Positions 44,216 to 52,275 of a stretch of DNA of 64,000 bases are shown piece after piece. The position numbers were made by a program, and so were the translations under genes. Where the stretch lies: positions 1 to 64,000 of the forward strand of contig JBDZUZ010000002.1 of assembly GCA_040255445.1 (NCBI GenBank), read 5' to 3'. Within the stretch, counting starts at the first letter, position 1. Every line of letters begins with the position of its first letter. Under the pieces are notes generated by a model. That model did not search any database. It was not told where the DNA came from and was given only the letters and a program-made list of their open reading frames with translations. The stretch is from JBDZUZ01 sp040255445. Its GTDB lineage: Bacteria; Planctomycetota; Phycisphaerae; Phycisphaerales; UBA1924.

Positions 44216-45001
44216 CTACGGAAGCTGGGACGAAGACTGGTTTGGCGGCTCAGCGCGGGTGAGCCGGCGGGATATCGGCCAGACGGCCCACAGCACGGTA
44301 AAGACCGCCACCGCCATCAGGATCATCACCCCAACCCGCCACGGCCACGGCCCGAGCGACTGGATGACGGTGCGTGTCGAGGGGTCGGTCTCGCCGACGT
44401 ACCCATAGTTGAGGCCGAAGGCGATGTTGATACCCATCAACATCGCGATGTAACCCACCCCGATGGCGATGCTCGCCACGAGATCTCGGAATCGGGGCCG
44501 GTACATACCCACGGCTACGTCGTAGATGGCGGAGCCGACGATCATCACGTGACCGATCCAGAACAACCAGAATCGCCAATCCGCGACGCCCTCCTGGAGC
44601 GTCGGGGTGACGAAGGCCTGGGTCGAGAGACCGATCCCCCAGAAGTAGAGCAGGCTCCGCAGCACACGCTGCTTCGTCAGCATGGCGCCCGCCGCGATGA
44701 AGATCGACACATCGCAGAGGTGCAGCGGCAGGCTGGTGCCAAGATCCCAGTTCCCAGGCAGCACCCACCAGATCGAGGTCAATATCGAGTAGGCGAGGAC
44801 CGCGATGCCCCATCCACGACGGAATCGCTCTTCCCGCGGCGTCCCGCGCCAGCGCCGGCCGAGCACGGAGGCGGCCGCCATCGCCGCGAAACACACGGTC
44901 ACCGCCAGAAAGTGCATCGGCGTGAAGGCGTGGAAGCGGGTGAGCCAGTCGCCTTCGGCGCGAGAGTCCGCGGCCGCGAGCAACAGAGCGGCGGCGATCA
45001 C
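44216..45001 (-). CDS. YwaF/TIGR02206-like integral membrane protein
   Basis: This protein has about 261 residues and seven hydrophobic segments. Conserved stretches 'FHAFTPMHFLAV', 'SLPLHLCDVSIF' and 'YFWGIGLSTQAFVTPTL', with 'FWIGHVMIV', match the YwaF group of membrane proteins, whose function is unknown. I use GTG 45001, 2 nt after the rlmN stop and preceded by 'ggcgggag'; the frame stays open 63 nt further into rlmN (to 45064). It lies 11 nt upstream of the wecA-like gene. Confidence 0.8.
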   Translation of the reverse strand: MIAAALLLAAADSRAEGDWLTRFHAFTPMHFLAVTVCFAAMAAASVLGRRWRGTPREERFRRGWGIAVLAYSILTSIWWVLPGNWDLGTSLPLHLCDVSIFIAAGAMLTKQRVLRSLLYFWGIGLSTQAFVTPTLQEGVADWRFWLFWIGHVMIVGSAIYDVAVGMYRPRFRDLVASIAIGVGYIAMLMGINIAFGLNYGYVGETDPSTRTVIQSLGPWPWRVGVMILMAVAVFTVLWAVWPISRRLTRAEPPNQSSSQLP

Positions 45002-45003
45002 CG

Positions 45004-46185
45004 TCAGGCTCCCGCCGCCGGTGAGGCGCGATCGGGGCTCGTCTCGTGCCGGAGCTGTCCGCACGCCGCGGCGATATCGCGGCCGCGGCTGCGGCGGATA
45101 TGCACGTTGAGGCGGCGGTCGGTCAGGATCTTCTGGAAGGCCAGCACATCATCCGTCCGCGGCCGCTTGAAGGGCACGCCGCCGACCTCGTTGTAGCGGA
45201 TCAGGTTGATGTTGGCCCGCAGCTTCTTGGCGACGGTCGCGAGTTCCTCGGCGTGGCGAGGTTCATCGTTGACACCGCGGAGCAGCGTGTACTCGAGCGT
45301 GACCTCGCGGCCGGTCTTTTGGAACCACTTGTCGCAGGCGGCGAGCAGTTCGGCGATCGTGGTGTAGCTGGCCCACGGGATGAGCTGGCGGCGGAGCTCA
45401 TCGTTGGGGGCGTGCAGCGAGAGCGCGAGCGTGATCGGCAACTCGAGCTGCTCGGCGAGCTTCTCGATCGCCTTGGGCAGGCCGACCGTCGAGATGGTGA
45501 TCTTGCGGGCGGAGATCCCCATGCCCCAGGGCGCTGCAAGCGTCCGGACCGCGGCGATCACGTTCGCGAAGTTACTGAGCGGCTCGCCCATGCCCATGAA
45601 GACAACGTTCGAGATCCGGCGCGCCGCGCCATCGGGGCCCGGCAGGCGGGAGAGCCGCCAGACCTGCTCGACGATCCGCCCGCTGGTGAGGTTGCCATCG
45701 AGCCCGCCCAGGCCCGAAGCGCAGAACCGGCAGCCGACCGGGCAGCCCACCTGGGAGGAGATGCACGCGGTGGCGCGGTCCTCGGTGGGGATCATCACGC
45801 ACTCGGTCTGGCGCGTCGGGTCGCCCGCGGCCAGCGAGACCGGCATCAGGTGAACGGTGCGCGAGCCCGGGGCGGCGGGGATCGAACTCTCGGCGGGGGC
45901 GGCGTCCTCGGCTGTCCCCCATTCGATCAGGAGCTTCTGGGTGCCATCGGTCGCGACCTGATGCGCGATGGTGGCCCCGGAGAGAAAGGTCATCTCCCTC
46001 GTCAGCATCTCGCGGTCGGCCTTGGAATGGTTCGACATCGCCGCGGGGTCGGTGACACCCTTGGCGTACACCCATTCGAGAAGTTGTTTGGCGCGGAACC
46101 GCTGCAGCCCACGCTCGGCGAGCCAGTCGGCGAGCGATTCGGGCGTCATCGCGAAGAAGTGGTTGGTGGGTGCGGTCGGAGGCAC
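45004..46185 (-). CDS. rlmN: 23S rRNA (adenine-2503-C2)-methyltransferase
   Basis: This 393-residue radical SAM enzyme methylates A2503 of 23S rRNA and A37 of some tRNAs. The cluster-binding motif Cys148-x3-Cys152-x2-Cys155 is in 'CPVGCRFCAS'. 'NVVFMGMGEPLSNF' and the C-terminal catalytic Cys375 ('IAAACGQL') are present. The start is uncertain between GTG 46185 and ATG 46149, neither with a strong RBS. A stretch at about 93-107 looks like a family-variable insertion. It is followed directly by the YwaF-like gene. Confidence 0.94.
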   Translation of the reverse strand: MPPTAPTNHFFAMTPESLADWLAERGLQRFRAKQLLEWVYAKGVTDPAAMSNHSKADREMLTREMTFLSGATIAHQVATDGTQKLLIEWGTAEDAAPAESSIPAAPGSRTVHLMPVSLAAGDPTRQTECVMIPTEDRATACISSQVGCPVGCRFCASGLGGLDGNLTSGRIVEQVWRLSRLPGPDGAARRISNVVFMGMGEPLSNFANVIAAVRTLAAPWGMGISARKITISTVGLPKAIEKLAEQLELPITLALSLHAPNDELRRQLIPWASYTTIAELLAACDKWFQKTGREVTLEYTLLRGVNDEPRHAEELATVAKKLRANINLIRYNEVGGVPFKRPRTDDVLAFQKILTDRRLNVHIRRSRGRDIAAACGQLRHETSPDRASPAAGA

Positions 46186-46241
46186 AGGTCAAGGGTAGGA
46201 GATCGGGCGGGCGATCGCCGCGGACACTCAACTGCAGCCGG

Positions 46242-47294
46242 TTAGTTCGAGCCCGGGTTCGCCCCGCCGATCGTCAGCGGGACAGCGCCGTACAGATCCT
46301 GCGTGATGACAGGCGCCGAGATGTGGATGCGGCGTGATTCGGGGTCGATCCCGCGTTCCTTCATCTCTTTGCGGAGCGCACCGGGCAGGGCGAACTCGAC
46401 GTCCTCCTCGAAGATCGATGCCTGCTGGATGGTGCCGCCGTAGCGGGAGATCAGTTCGCGGCAGAGGCCCGCAACAAGGTCCTCGGGCGCTGAGGCGCCG
46501 GCGCTGATCAGCACCCGCTCCTGCCCGGTCTTGAACCAGCGGTCGTCGAGTTCGGAGGCGTCGTCGAGCAGGTGGGCCCGGGCGCCGTTGTTCATCGCGA
46601 TCTCGGTCAACCGCACCGAATTGGAGGAGTTTCGTGAGCCGACCACGAGCACGATGTCGACCTGCGGGGCCAGTTGCCGCACCGCGTGCTGGCGGTTGGT
46701 CGTCGCGTAGCAGATGTCGCTGCTTGGGGGCTCCTTGATGTTCGGGAACGCCTTCTTCAGGGCGTCGATGATGACGCCGGCATCGTCGGTGGAGAGGGTG
46801 GTCTGCGTCAGGTAGACGAGCCGGTCGGGGTCCTTGATGTCAAGGAAAGGGATGTCCTCTGGGCTCTCGACCACCTGCGTCGCATCGGGTGCCTCGCCCA
46901 TGGTCCCGACGACTTCCTGATGGTTGCGGTGGCCGACCAGCAGGATCTGATAGCCCTGCCGCGCGTACCGGACGGCTTCGGAGTGGACCTTTGTCACCAG
47001 CGGGCAGGTCGCGTCGATCGCCTTGAGACCGCGGGACCTGGCCGCCTCCCGCACCGCCGGGCTGATCCCGTGCGCCGAGAAGACGACGATCTTTCCGGGC
47101 GGGACATCCTCGACACGCTCGACGAACCTGACGCCCCGATCGACAAAGCGTCCCACCACGTGCTTGTTGTGCACGATCTCGTGATAGACGTAAATGTCCT
47201 CGGACGGGTGCAGGTCGAGCACCTGATCGACGACATCGATCGCCATGCGGACGCCGGCGCAGAAACCACGCGGATTGACGAGGATGATCTGCAT
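46242..47294 (-). CDS. ispH: 4-hydroxy-3-methylbut-2-enyl diphosphate reductase
   Basis: This 350-residue iron-sulfur enzyme makes IPP and DMAPP in the last step of the MEP pathway. The three cluster cysteines are Cys12 ('NPRGFCAGV'), Cys97 ('DATCPLV') and Cys195 ('DICYATTNRQ'). Substrate-binding His42, His75 and Glu127 ('NHQEVVGTMGE') are also visible. It is divergent from hpnC across 95 bp, which places isoprenoid precursor synthesis beside squalene synthesis. Confidence 0.96.
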   Translation of the reverse strand: MQIILVNPRGFCAGVRMAIDVVDQVLDLHPSEDIYVYHEIVHNKHVVGRFVDRGVRFVERVEDVPPGKIVVFSAHGISPAVREAARSRGLKAIDATCPLVTKVHSEAVRYARQGYQILLVGHRNHQEVVGTMGEAPDATQVVESPEDIPFLDIKDPDRLVYLTQTTLSTDDAGVIIDALKKAFPNIKEPPSSDICYATTNRQHAVRQLAPQVDIVLVVGSRNSSNSVRLTEIAMNNGARAHLLDDASELDDRWFKTGQERVLISAGASAPEDLVAGLCRELISRYGGTIQQASIFEEDVEFALPGALRKEMKERGIDPESRRIHISAPVITQDLYGAVPLTIGGANPGSN

Positions 47295-47389
47295 GAGTCG
47301 CCAGTAACTGCTGCTCGAACGTCTTGTCCCGGCATACGACCCGGATCGGGGAATCCAACCCCGCCCGGATGATACGCTCTCCGGAGAAG

Positions 47390-48292
47390 ATGCCCGCCGC
47401 CGCCCGCGCCAACGAACGCTCCATTACCGCCGCGCGGCACACGCGCGGAGTGGCCGCGCGGGCGACCGAGAACTTCTCCGTCCTCTCTTTCTTTGTGCCG
47501 CGCGACCGCCGCGATGATGTCGCGGCCGTGTACGCCTTCTGCCGCGGCGCCGACGACATCGCTGACAGTGGTTCCTCCCCGGTCGCCCGGGCCGCGTCCC
47601 TCGCGGAACTCGCGCGGTGGCGGTTACTGCTTGCCGCCTCGGCCCGCGGCGAGCCCACCGGCCACCCGGTATTCGATGCGCTCGCGCCCGCCATTGCGCG
47701 GCGGAATCTACCGGTCGCGGCGTTCGAAGACCTTCTCGCTGCCTTTGAGCAGGACCAGAGCAAGACCCGCTACGACACCTGGGAGGAGCTCGTGGAGTAC
47801 AGCCGCTGCAGCGCCAACCCGGTCGGGCGGCTTGTTCTCGCTCTGGGTGACCAGCTGCCGGCCGACCCTGCGAGTCCGATCCTGCATCACAGCGATGCCA
47901 CGTGTACCGCCCTCCAACTCGCCAACTTCTGGCAGGATGTGCGACGGGATCTCATGGAACTCGACCGCGTCTACCTGCCGGCGGCGGACACCGGGATCAG
48001 CGGATCAACGCTGCAGAGCTGGATCGATGATCCCGGTCATCGGGACCGGTTCGCCGCGGCGCTGCGGCCCATGGTCGAGCGAACGCGACAGCTCATGCAG
48101 TCCGCCGCACCGCTCCCGGGTCTCCTCGATGGTTGGCTGCGACCAGCGGTGTCGCTCTTTCAGCGTGGCGGGCTGGCGATCCTGAACAAGGTCGAGCGCA
48201 ACGGGTTCGACACGCTCTGGCGTCGTCCGCGGCTGAGCCGCCTCGACAAGGCCGTGCTGATCCTGCGGGAAGCGGTGGGGGGACGGCGATGA
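47390..48292 (+). CDS. hpnC: Squalene synthase-like protein HpnC
   Basis: This 300-residue trans-prenyltransferase is the HpnC member of the three-enzyme bacterial squalene route, converting presqualene diphosphate to hydroxysqualene. Asp-rich motifs 'FCRGADDIADSG' and 'LANFWQDVRRDL' are intact. ATG 47390 has 'ggag' upstream; two earlier in-frame ATG codons add non-conserved residues. Its stop overlaps the hpnD start by 4 nt (ATGA), so the genes are cotranslated. Confidence 0.93.
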   Translation: MPAAARANERSITAARHTRGVAARATENFSVLSFFVPRDRRDDVAAVYAFCRGADDIADSGSSPVARAASLAELARWRLLLAASARGEPTGHPVFDALAPAIARRNLPVAAFEDLLAAFEQDQSKTRYDTWEELVEYSRCSANPVGRLVLALGDQLPADPASPILHHSDATCTALQLANFWQDVRRDLMELDRVYLPAADTGISGSTLQSWIDDPGHRDRFAAALRPMVERTRQLMQSAAPLPGLLDGWLRPAVSLFQRGGLAILNKVERNGFDTLWRRPRLSRLDKAVLILREAVGGRR

Positions 48293-49203
48293 CCACGCTC
48301 CCGGTGGATCCCCCGCCGCGTGCGGACCCCAGGCGTCTGGCCGCCTCCCGCGCCACAGCGATGCGGATCACCCGCGCGAGCGCCCGGAACTTCTATTACG
48401 GCCTGCGCCTGACCCCCGAGCCCAAGCGGTCGGCAATCTACGCGGTGTACGCGTGGATGCGTGAGGCTGACGACATCGTCGATTCAGGCCGGGATGATGC
48501 CGAGTCGGCCCTCGCCGTGTTTGCGCTGCGGACGCGCGAGATGCTCGATGGCCGCGCTTCCGAAGAGGGGTATTGGCCCGCGCTCGCATGGGCTGTGCGT
48601 GAGTACGCGATCCGGCATCGCTGGCTGACCGACCTCTTGAGCGGTGTTGCCGGTGACCTTCGCTCGCCGCGGATGCGGACATGGCCCGAGGTGCTCTGGT
48701 ACTGCGACTGTGTCGGCTCCACGGCCGGGCTGTGCAGTGTCGCGATCTGGGGCCTGCGCAGCGCGGACACGCCCGGCGAAGCGGAGACTGAATCGCTGAT
48801 CACCTGCCGCGGCCGCGCGTTCCAGCTCATCAACATCCTCCGCGATGTGCGGGTGGACTGGCGCGACTTCCGGCGCGTCTACCTGCCCGCTGAGTTGCTC
48901 GAGGCGCACGGGGTCGGGATCGATGAGTTACTCGATTGGGCAAACCCGACCAGCTGCGCGGCGGTGGTCGCGGATGTCGCCAGCCGCGCCCGGCACTGGC
49001 TGGTGCAGTCGGCCCCGCTCGACCGGATGATCCACCGCGATGGCGCTGCGGCCATGGGTGTGATGACGCGGATCTACGCCGGAATCCTCGATCGGATCGA
49101 GCGCCAACCCTGCCTTGCGGTGTCGCCGGAGCGGGTCCGCGTGCCCACCGCGCAGAAACTCGCGATCGTCGGCGACGCCGTCGTCAGGAGCTGGCTGCGG
49201 TGA
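48289..49203 (+). CDS. hpnD: Presqualene diphosphate synthase HpnD
   Basis: This 304-residue enzyme condenses two farnesyl diphosphates into presqualene diphosphate. The two Asp motifs are 'MREADDIVDSG' and 'INILRDVRVDWRDF'. The family core starts with 'SARNFYYGLRLTPEPKR'. It is coupled to hpnC at its start and to hpnE at its end (GTGA overlap), giving a compact hpnCDE operon. Confidence 0.93.
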   Translation: MTTLPVDPPPRADPRRLAASRATAMRITRASARNFYYGLRLTPEPKRSAIYAVYAWMREADDIVDSGRDDAESALAVFALRTREMLDGRASEEGYWPALAWAVREYAIRHRWLTDLLSGVAGDLRSPRMRTWPEVLWYCDCVGSTAGLCSVAIWGLRSADTPGEAETESLITCRGRAFQLINILRDVRVDWRDFRRVYLPAELLEAHGVGIDELLDWANPTSCAAVVADVASRARHWLVQSAPLDRMIHRDGAAAMGVMTRIYAGILDRIERQPCLAVSPERVRVPTAQKLAIVGDAVVRSWLR

Positions 49204-50546
49204 CCGGCGGTCAGACTCACAAGGTCATTGTCGTTGGCGGCGGGCTCGCCGGGATCGCCGCGGCGGTCCGGCTGAGCAAGGCCGGCGTCGCGGTCATGTT
49301 GCTCGAGACCCGCCAGCGGCTGGGCGGACGGGCGACCTCGCACGTCGATCCCCGCAACGGTGAACCGCTGGACAACTGCCAGCATGTGGTCCTCAAGTGC
49401 TGCACCGAGTACCTGGAGCTCGCGCGGGACATGGGCGTTCAGGGTCTCTTCGACTGGCACCGCGAGCAGTACTGGGTAGAGGCGGGCGGCCGAGTCTCGG
49501 TGATCCGCCCCGGAGTGCTTCCCCCGCCGGCACACTACGCGGGTTCGTTCCTCGCAGCGCGCTTTCTTTCGCTCACAGAAAAGGCCGCGGTCGGGCGCGG
49601 GCTCCTTGCGATGCGGCGGATCGATCCGCAGTCGGTCGCGCACCGGACTCTCGGCGACATCCTTCGGGATCTCCGCCAGCCGGCCCGCGCGGTGGCTCGC
49701 TTCTGGTCGCCGATCATTGTCGGGGCGTGCAACCTTGATGTCGATGCGGTCTCCGCCCGGCCCGCCCTGAAGGTGATCCGCGATGGATTCCTGAGCGCGG
49801 CGGATGCCGCGGTCCTCGGGCTCGCCCGTGTTCCGCTGGTGCGGCTCTACGACCGCGTCCCCGAGATCATCGAGAACGCCGGTGGGGCTGTCCGGCTGGG
49901 CGTCGGGGTAGACCGAGTTGCGGGCGGCACGGTCATCGCCGGCGATGAACGGCTCGAGGCCGATGCGGTGGTCTGCGCCCTGCCGCCCGAGCGGGCCGCG
50001 GCGGTGGTCGACCCGGCCGATGCCGCCCCATGGACCGACCTTCTGGCAGGCATGCGCTTCAGCCCCATCCTCGGGGTGCACCTCGAGTTCGGCCGCCCTG
50101 TCCTGCCCCTCCCGCACTGCGTGCTGGTCGATCGGCCGACGCACTGGTTCTTCCGGAAGGATGCGGAGGGTCGGCGGGTCCACGCTGTCGTCAGCGCGGC
50201 CGACGCATGGCTGGGGAAAACCCGTGACCAGATCGTCGAGGCCGTGGTCGCCGACCTGCACGCCTGCTTCCCCGACACCGAGGGGGTCCAGCCGATCGCC
50301 GCCCTGCCGATCATGGAGAAGCGGGCGACCTTCGCCGCGACCCCGGCGACCGAAATCGCCCGCAAGCGCGGATTTATGGAATCTTCGCGCGGATTCCGGC
50401 GGCTGGTGCTGGCCGGGGACTACCTCGATACGGGCTGGCCTGCGACGATGGAGGGCGCGGTTCGGAGCGGGAACGCCGCGGCAGGGTTCCTGCTGGAGGA
50501 ATTGGGCGCGATTCCGGCGACGGCGTCTCCGCAAGTCCCGTTGTGA
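49200..50546 (+). CDS. hpnE: Hydroxysqualene dehydroxylase HpnE (FAD-dependent)
   Basis: This 448-residue flavoprotein converts hydroxysqualene to squalene. The FAD-binding Rossmann motif is 'VIVVGGGLAGIAAAVRLSKA', then 'LLETRQRLGGRATS'. The C-terminal FAD motif is 'LVLAGDYLDTGWPATMEGAV'. The GTG start at 49200 overlaps the hpnD stop by 4 nt. Squalene would feed hopanoid or sterol synthesis, but no cyclase gene is in the window. A hairpin lies 7 nt past the stop. Confidence 0.93.
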   Translation: MTGGQTHKVIVVGGGLAGIAAAVRLSKAGVAVMLLETRQRLGGRATSHVDPRNGEPLDNCQHVVLKCCTEYLELARDMGVQGLFDWHREQYWVEAGGRVSVIRPGVLPPPAHYAGSFLAARFLSLTEKAAVGRGLLAMRRIDPQSVAHRTLGDILRDLRQPARAVARFWSPIIVGACNLDVDAVSARPALKVIRDGFLSAADAAVLGLARVPLVRLYDRVPEIIENAGGAVRLGVGVDRVAGGTVIAGDERLEADAVVCALPPERAAAVVDPADAAPWTDLLAGMRFSPILGVHLEFGRPVLPLPHCVLVDRPTHWFFRKDAEGRRVHAVVSAADAWLGKTRDQIVEAVVADLHACFPDTEGVQPIAALPIMEKRATFAATPATEIARKRGFMESSRGFRRLVLAGDYLDTGWPATMEGAVRSGNAAAGFLLEELGAIPATASPQVPL

Positions 50547-50552
50547 CAAGGC

Positions 50553-50590
50553 TGTCGGTTGCGCCGGACCTACATGGATCGCAACCGACA
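50553..50590 (+). terminator. Inverted repeat after hpnE
   Basis: A perfect 11-bp inverted repeat, tgtcggttgcg (50553-50563) and cgcaaccgaca (50580-50590), has a 16-nt loop and starts 7 nt after the hpnE stop. No T-run follows. The left-arm sequence gtcggttgcgcc recurs as a direct repeat at 50693-50704. It could be a non-canonical terminator or a protein-binding site. Confidence 0.45.
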
Positions 50591-50763
50591 CCTCGCCGGA
50601 TCGGTAGGTAGTCGGCTAGCATCCGTGGTCCGTTCATTCGGGCGGAACCGCGAAGTGGGCGGCGCGGTGGTCAGTCAGTGTTCTATCGATCGGTCGGTTG
50701 CGCCATGCCGGGCTATCAGTGCCAAGGCACCGCGGGCGGCGGATCATCCGGCGGGAGATCAGC

Positions 50764-51129
50764 GTGTCTGGTGCGAAACCCTGGCAGATTGCCGCGATCG
50801 TGCTCGGACTCCTTGGAGGGGCCGCGCTCATCACATTGAACGCGTTGTCCGGCGAGAAGCCGGTGCTCGTCAACGAACTGTTCCTCGTCGATGTCGAGAC
50901 CGGCCAGGTCTTCCGCAGCGCCGAGGACACCACCCTGATCCCGGCGACCAACCCCGCGACGGGCAAGAGCACGCTCTACCCCGTCGCCAAGGTCGAGGGC
51001 TCCTGGGTGATCTCATCCCGGTACATCGAGGACATCCGCCGCGGCCAGAAGGACATCAAGACCTTTGACCCCTCGACCGGCAAGGTGACGACCCCGTCGC
51101 CCGAAGTGACCGATCTCCCCTCCCGGTAA
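50764..51129 (+). CDS. Small membrane-anchored protein preceding the prepilin gene
   Basis: This 122-residue protein starts at GTG 50764, with 'gggag' upstream. One hydrophobic helix ('WQIAAIVLGLLGGAALITL') anchors a soluble domain beginning 'NELFLVDVETGQVFRSAED'. The phrase 'LIPATNPATGKSTLYPVAKV' suggests a small beta-rich fold. I recognise no named family. It lies 31 nt before a prepilin-like gene, so a role in the same apparatus or its regulation is possible but unproven. Confidence 0.72.
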   Translation: MSGAKPWQIAAIVLGLLGGAALITLNALSGEKPVLVNELFLVDVETGQVFRSAEDTTLIPATNPATGKSTLYPVAKVEGSWVISSRYIEDIRRGQKDIKTFDPSTGKVTTPSPEVTDLPSR

Positions 51130-51160
51130 ACCTCGCACCCGACCCGAGCGCCATCAAGCC

Positions 51161-52186
51161 ATGCTGCTGAAGAACACCATCCGTCGCGGGTTCACCCTGA
51201 TCGAGCTGCTCGTCGTCATCGCGATCATCGCGCTGTTGATCGGCCTGCTCCTCCCCGCGCTGGGCAAGGCCCGCGAGGTCGCCCGCGGCATCGTCTGCTC
51301 GTCGACCGTGCGGCAGCTGGGCATCGGTCAGCTCACCTACGCAGGCGAGAACAAGGAGTACTTCGCCTCCTACTCGACGACCGGCGTCATCGGAATGGTG
51401 AACAACGGGACCACCCTGGCGTTCGACACTTCTTCAACGACGCCGACCAGCACCTACGACTGGATCAGCCCGACAATGGGCGATGCGGCTGCTCTCTCCC
51501 CCAACCGCGCCCGCCGCACGCTGGAGATCTTCAACAACTGGAAGTGCGCTTCGGCCGGCCAGATCAACCGCACGATCTATACCGGTTCGCCGGTCGCCCC
51601 CGACAACCCGCAGTTCCAGGCGGCGCAGTCCGAGATCAGCTACCGCCAGGTCAGCTACCTGCAGCCCACCGGCTTCAGCCTGCTCAGCTCGCGGGCGCCG
51701 GTCACGGCGACTCGGATCCTCCTCCGAGACTTCAACACGACCGTTCAGCTCTGGACGCAGTTCCGCGACCCGGTCACGCTCCCCGAGAACTATGTGCCGC
51801 GGCTCGACCGCGTGGGCACGGTGCTCTCGGACAAGGTGATGGCGATGGACGGCACTCGGTACTACGACCCGGTCGCCCGCATCCTCGATTTCGACACCTC
51901 GCCGTCGCCGCGGTACTTCGGGTCCTTCTGCGATGGCCCGGGGTACAACGACTCTGCAGCGTACGGCCGCGTCCGCGGCGGCGCGAACGGCACCAACCAG
52001 CTCCTGTCCTACCGCCACAACGCCTCGGTCAACGCCGCGTTCTTCGACGGCAGCGTCCGCAACATCAAGCAGCGCGATACCTACGAGCGGATCGATTACT
52101 TCTACCCCTCCGGCGGCATCTTCACGGGCACCGATGCGACCCCCGAGGCGCTGCAGCGCTGGCAGCGCGGCAAGCCGATCAACTGA
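51161..52186 (+). CDS. Prepilin-type protein with N-methylation motif
   Basis: This 341-residue protein opens with a type IV prepilin/pseudopilin leader, with cleavage expected at Gly10-Phe11 in 'RRGFTLIELLVVIAIIALL' and Glu15 at position +5. The long hydrophobic helix follows. The C-terminal part ends with 'NAAFFDGSVRNI', the motif typical of the abundant planctomycete prepilin-like proteins. It is far longer than classical pilins, and the central domain is of unknown structure. A strong intrinsic terminator follows. Confidence 0.9.
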   Translation: MLLKNTIRRGFTLIELLVVIAIIALLIGLLLPALGKAREVARGIVCSSTVRQLGIGQLTYAGENKEYFASYSTTGVIGMVNNGTTLAFDTSSTTPTSTYDWISPTMGDAAALSPNRARRTLEIFNNWKCASAGQINRTIYTGSPVAPDNPQFQAAQSEISYRQVSYLQPTGFSLLSSRAPVTATRILLRDFNTTVQLWTQFRDPVTLPENYVPRLDRVGTVLSDKVMAMDGTRYYDPVARILDFDTSPSPRYFGSFCDGPGYNDSAAYGRVRGGANGTNQLLSYRHNASVNAAFFDGSVRNIKQRDTYERIDYFYPSGGIFTGTDATPEALQRWQRGKPIN

Positions 52187-52224
52187 TCGACCCCGCGCTT
52201 CTCGATCTTGTATGCTTCGTCCCG

Positions 52225-52256
52225 GCGGGCTCCAATAATGGAGCCCGCTTTGCTTT
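52225..52256 (+). terminator. Rho-independent terminator after the prepilin gene
   Basis: A 9-bp stem gcgggctcc (52225-52233) and ggagcccgc (52240-52248) with the loop aataat is followed by tttgcttt. It lies 38 nt after the prepilin-like stop and just before the RBS of the M20 peptidase. Confidence 0.9.
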
Positions 52257-52275
52257 GTCCGCAGGAGGTACCGCG

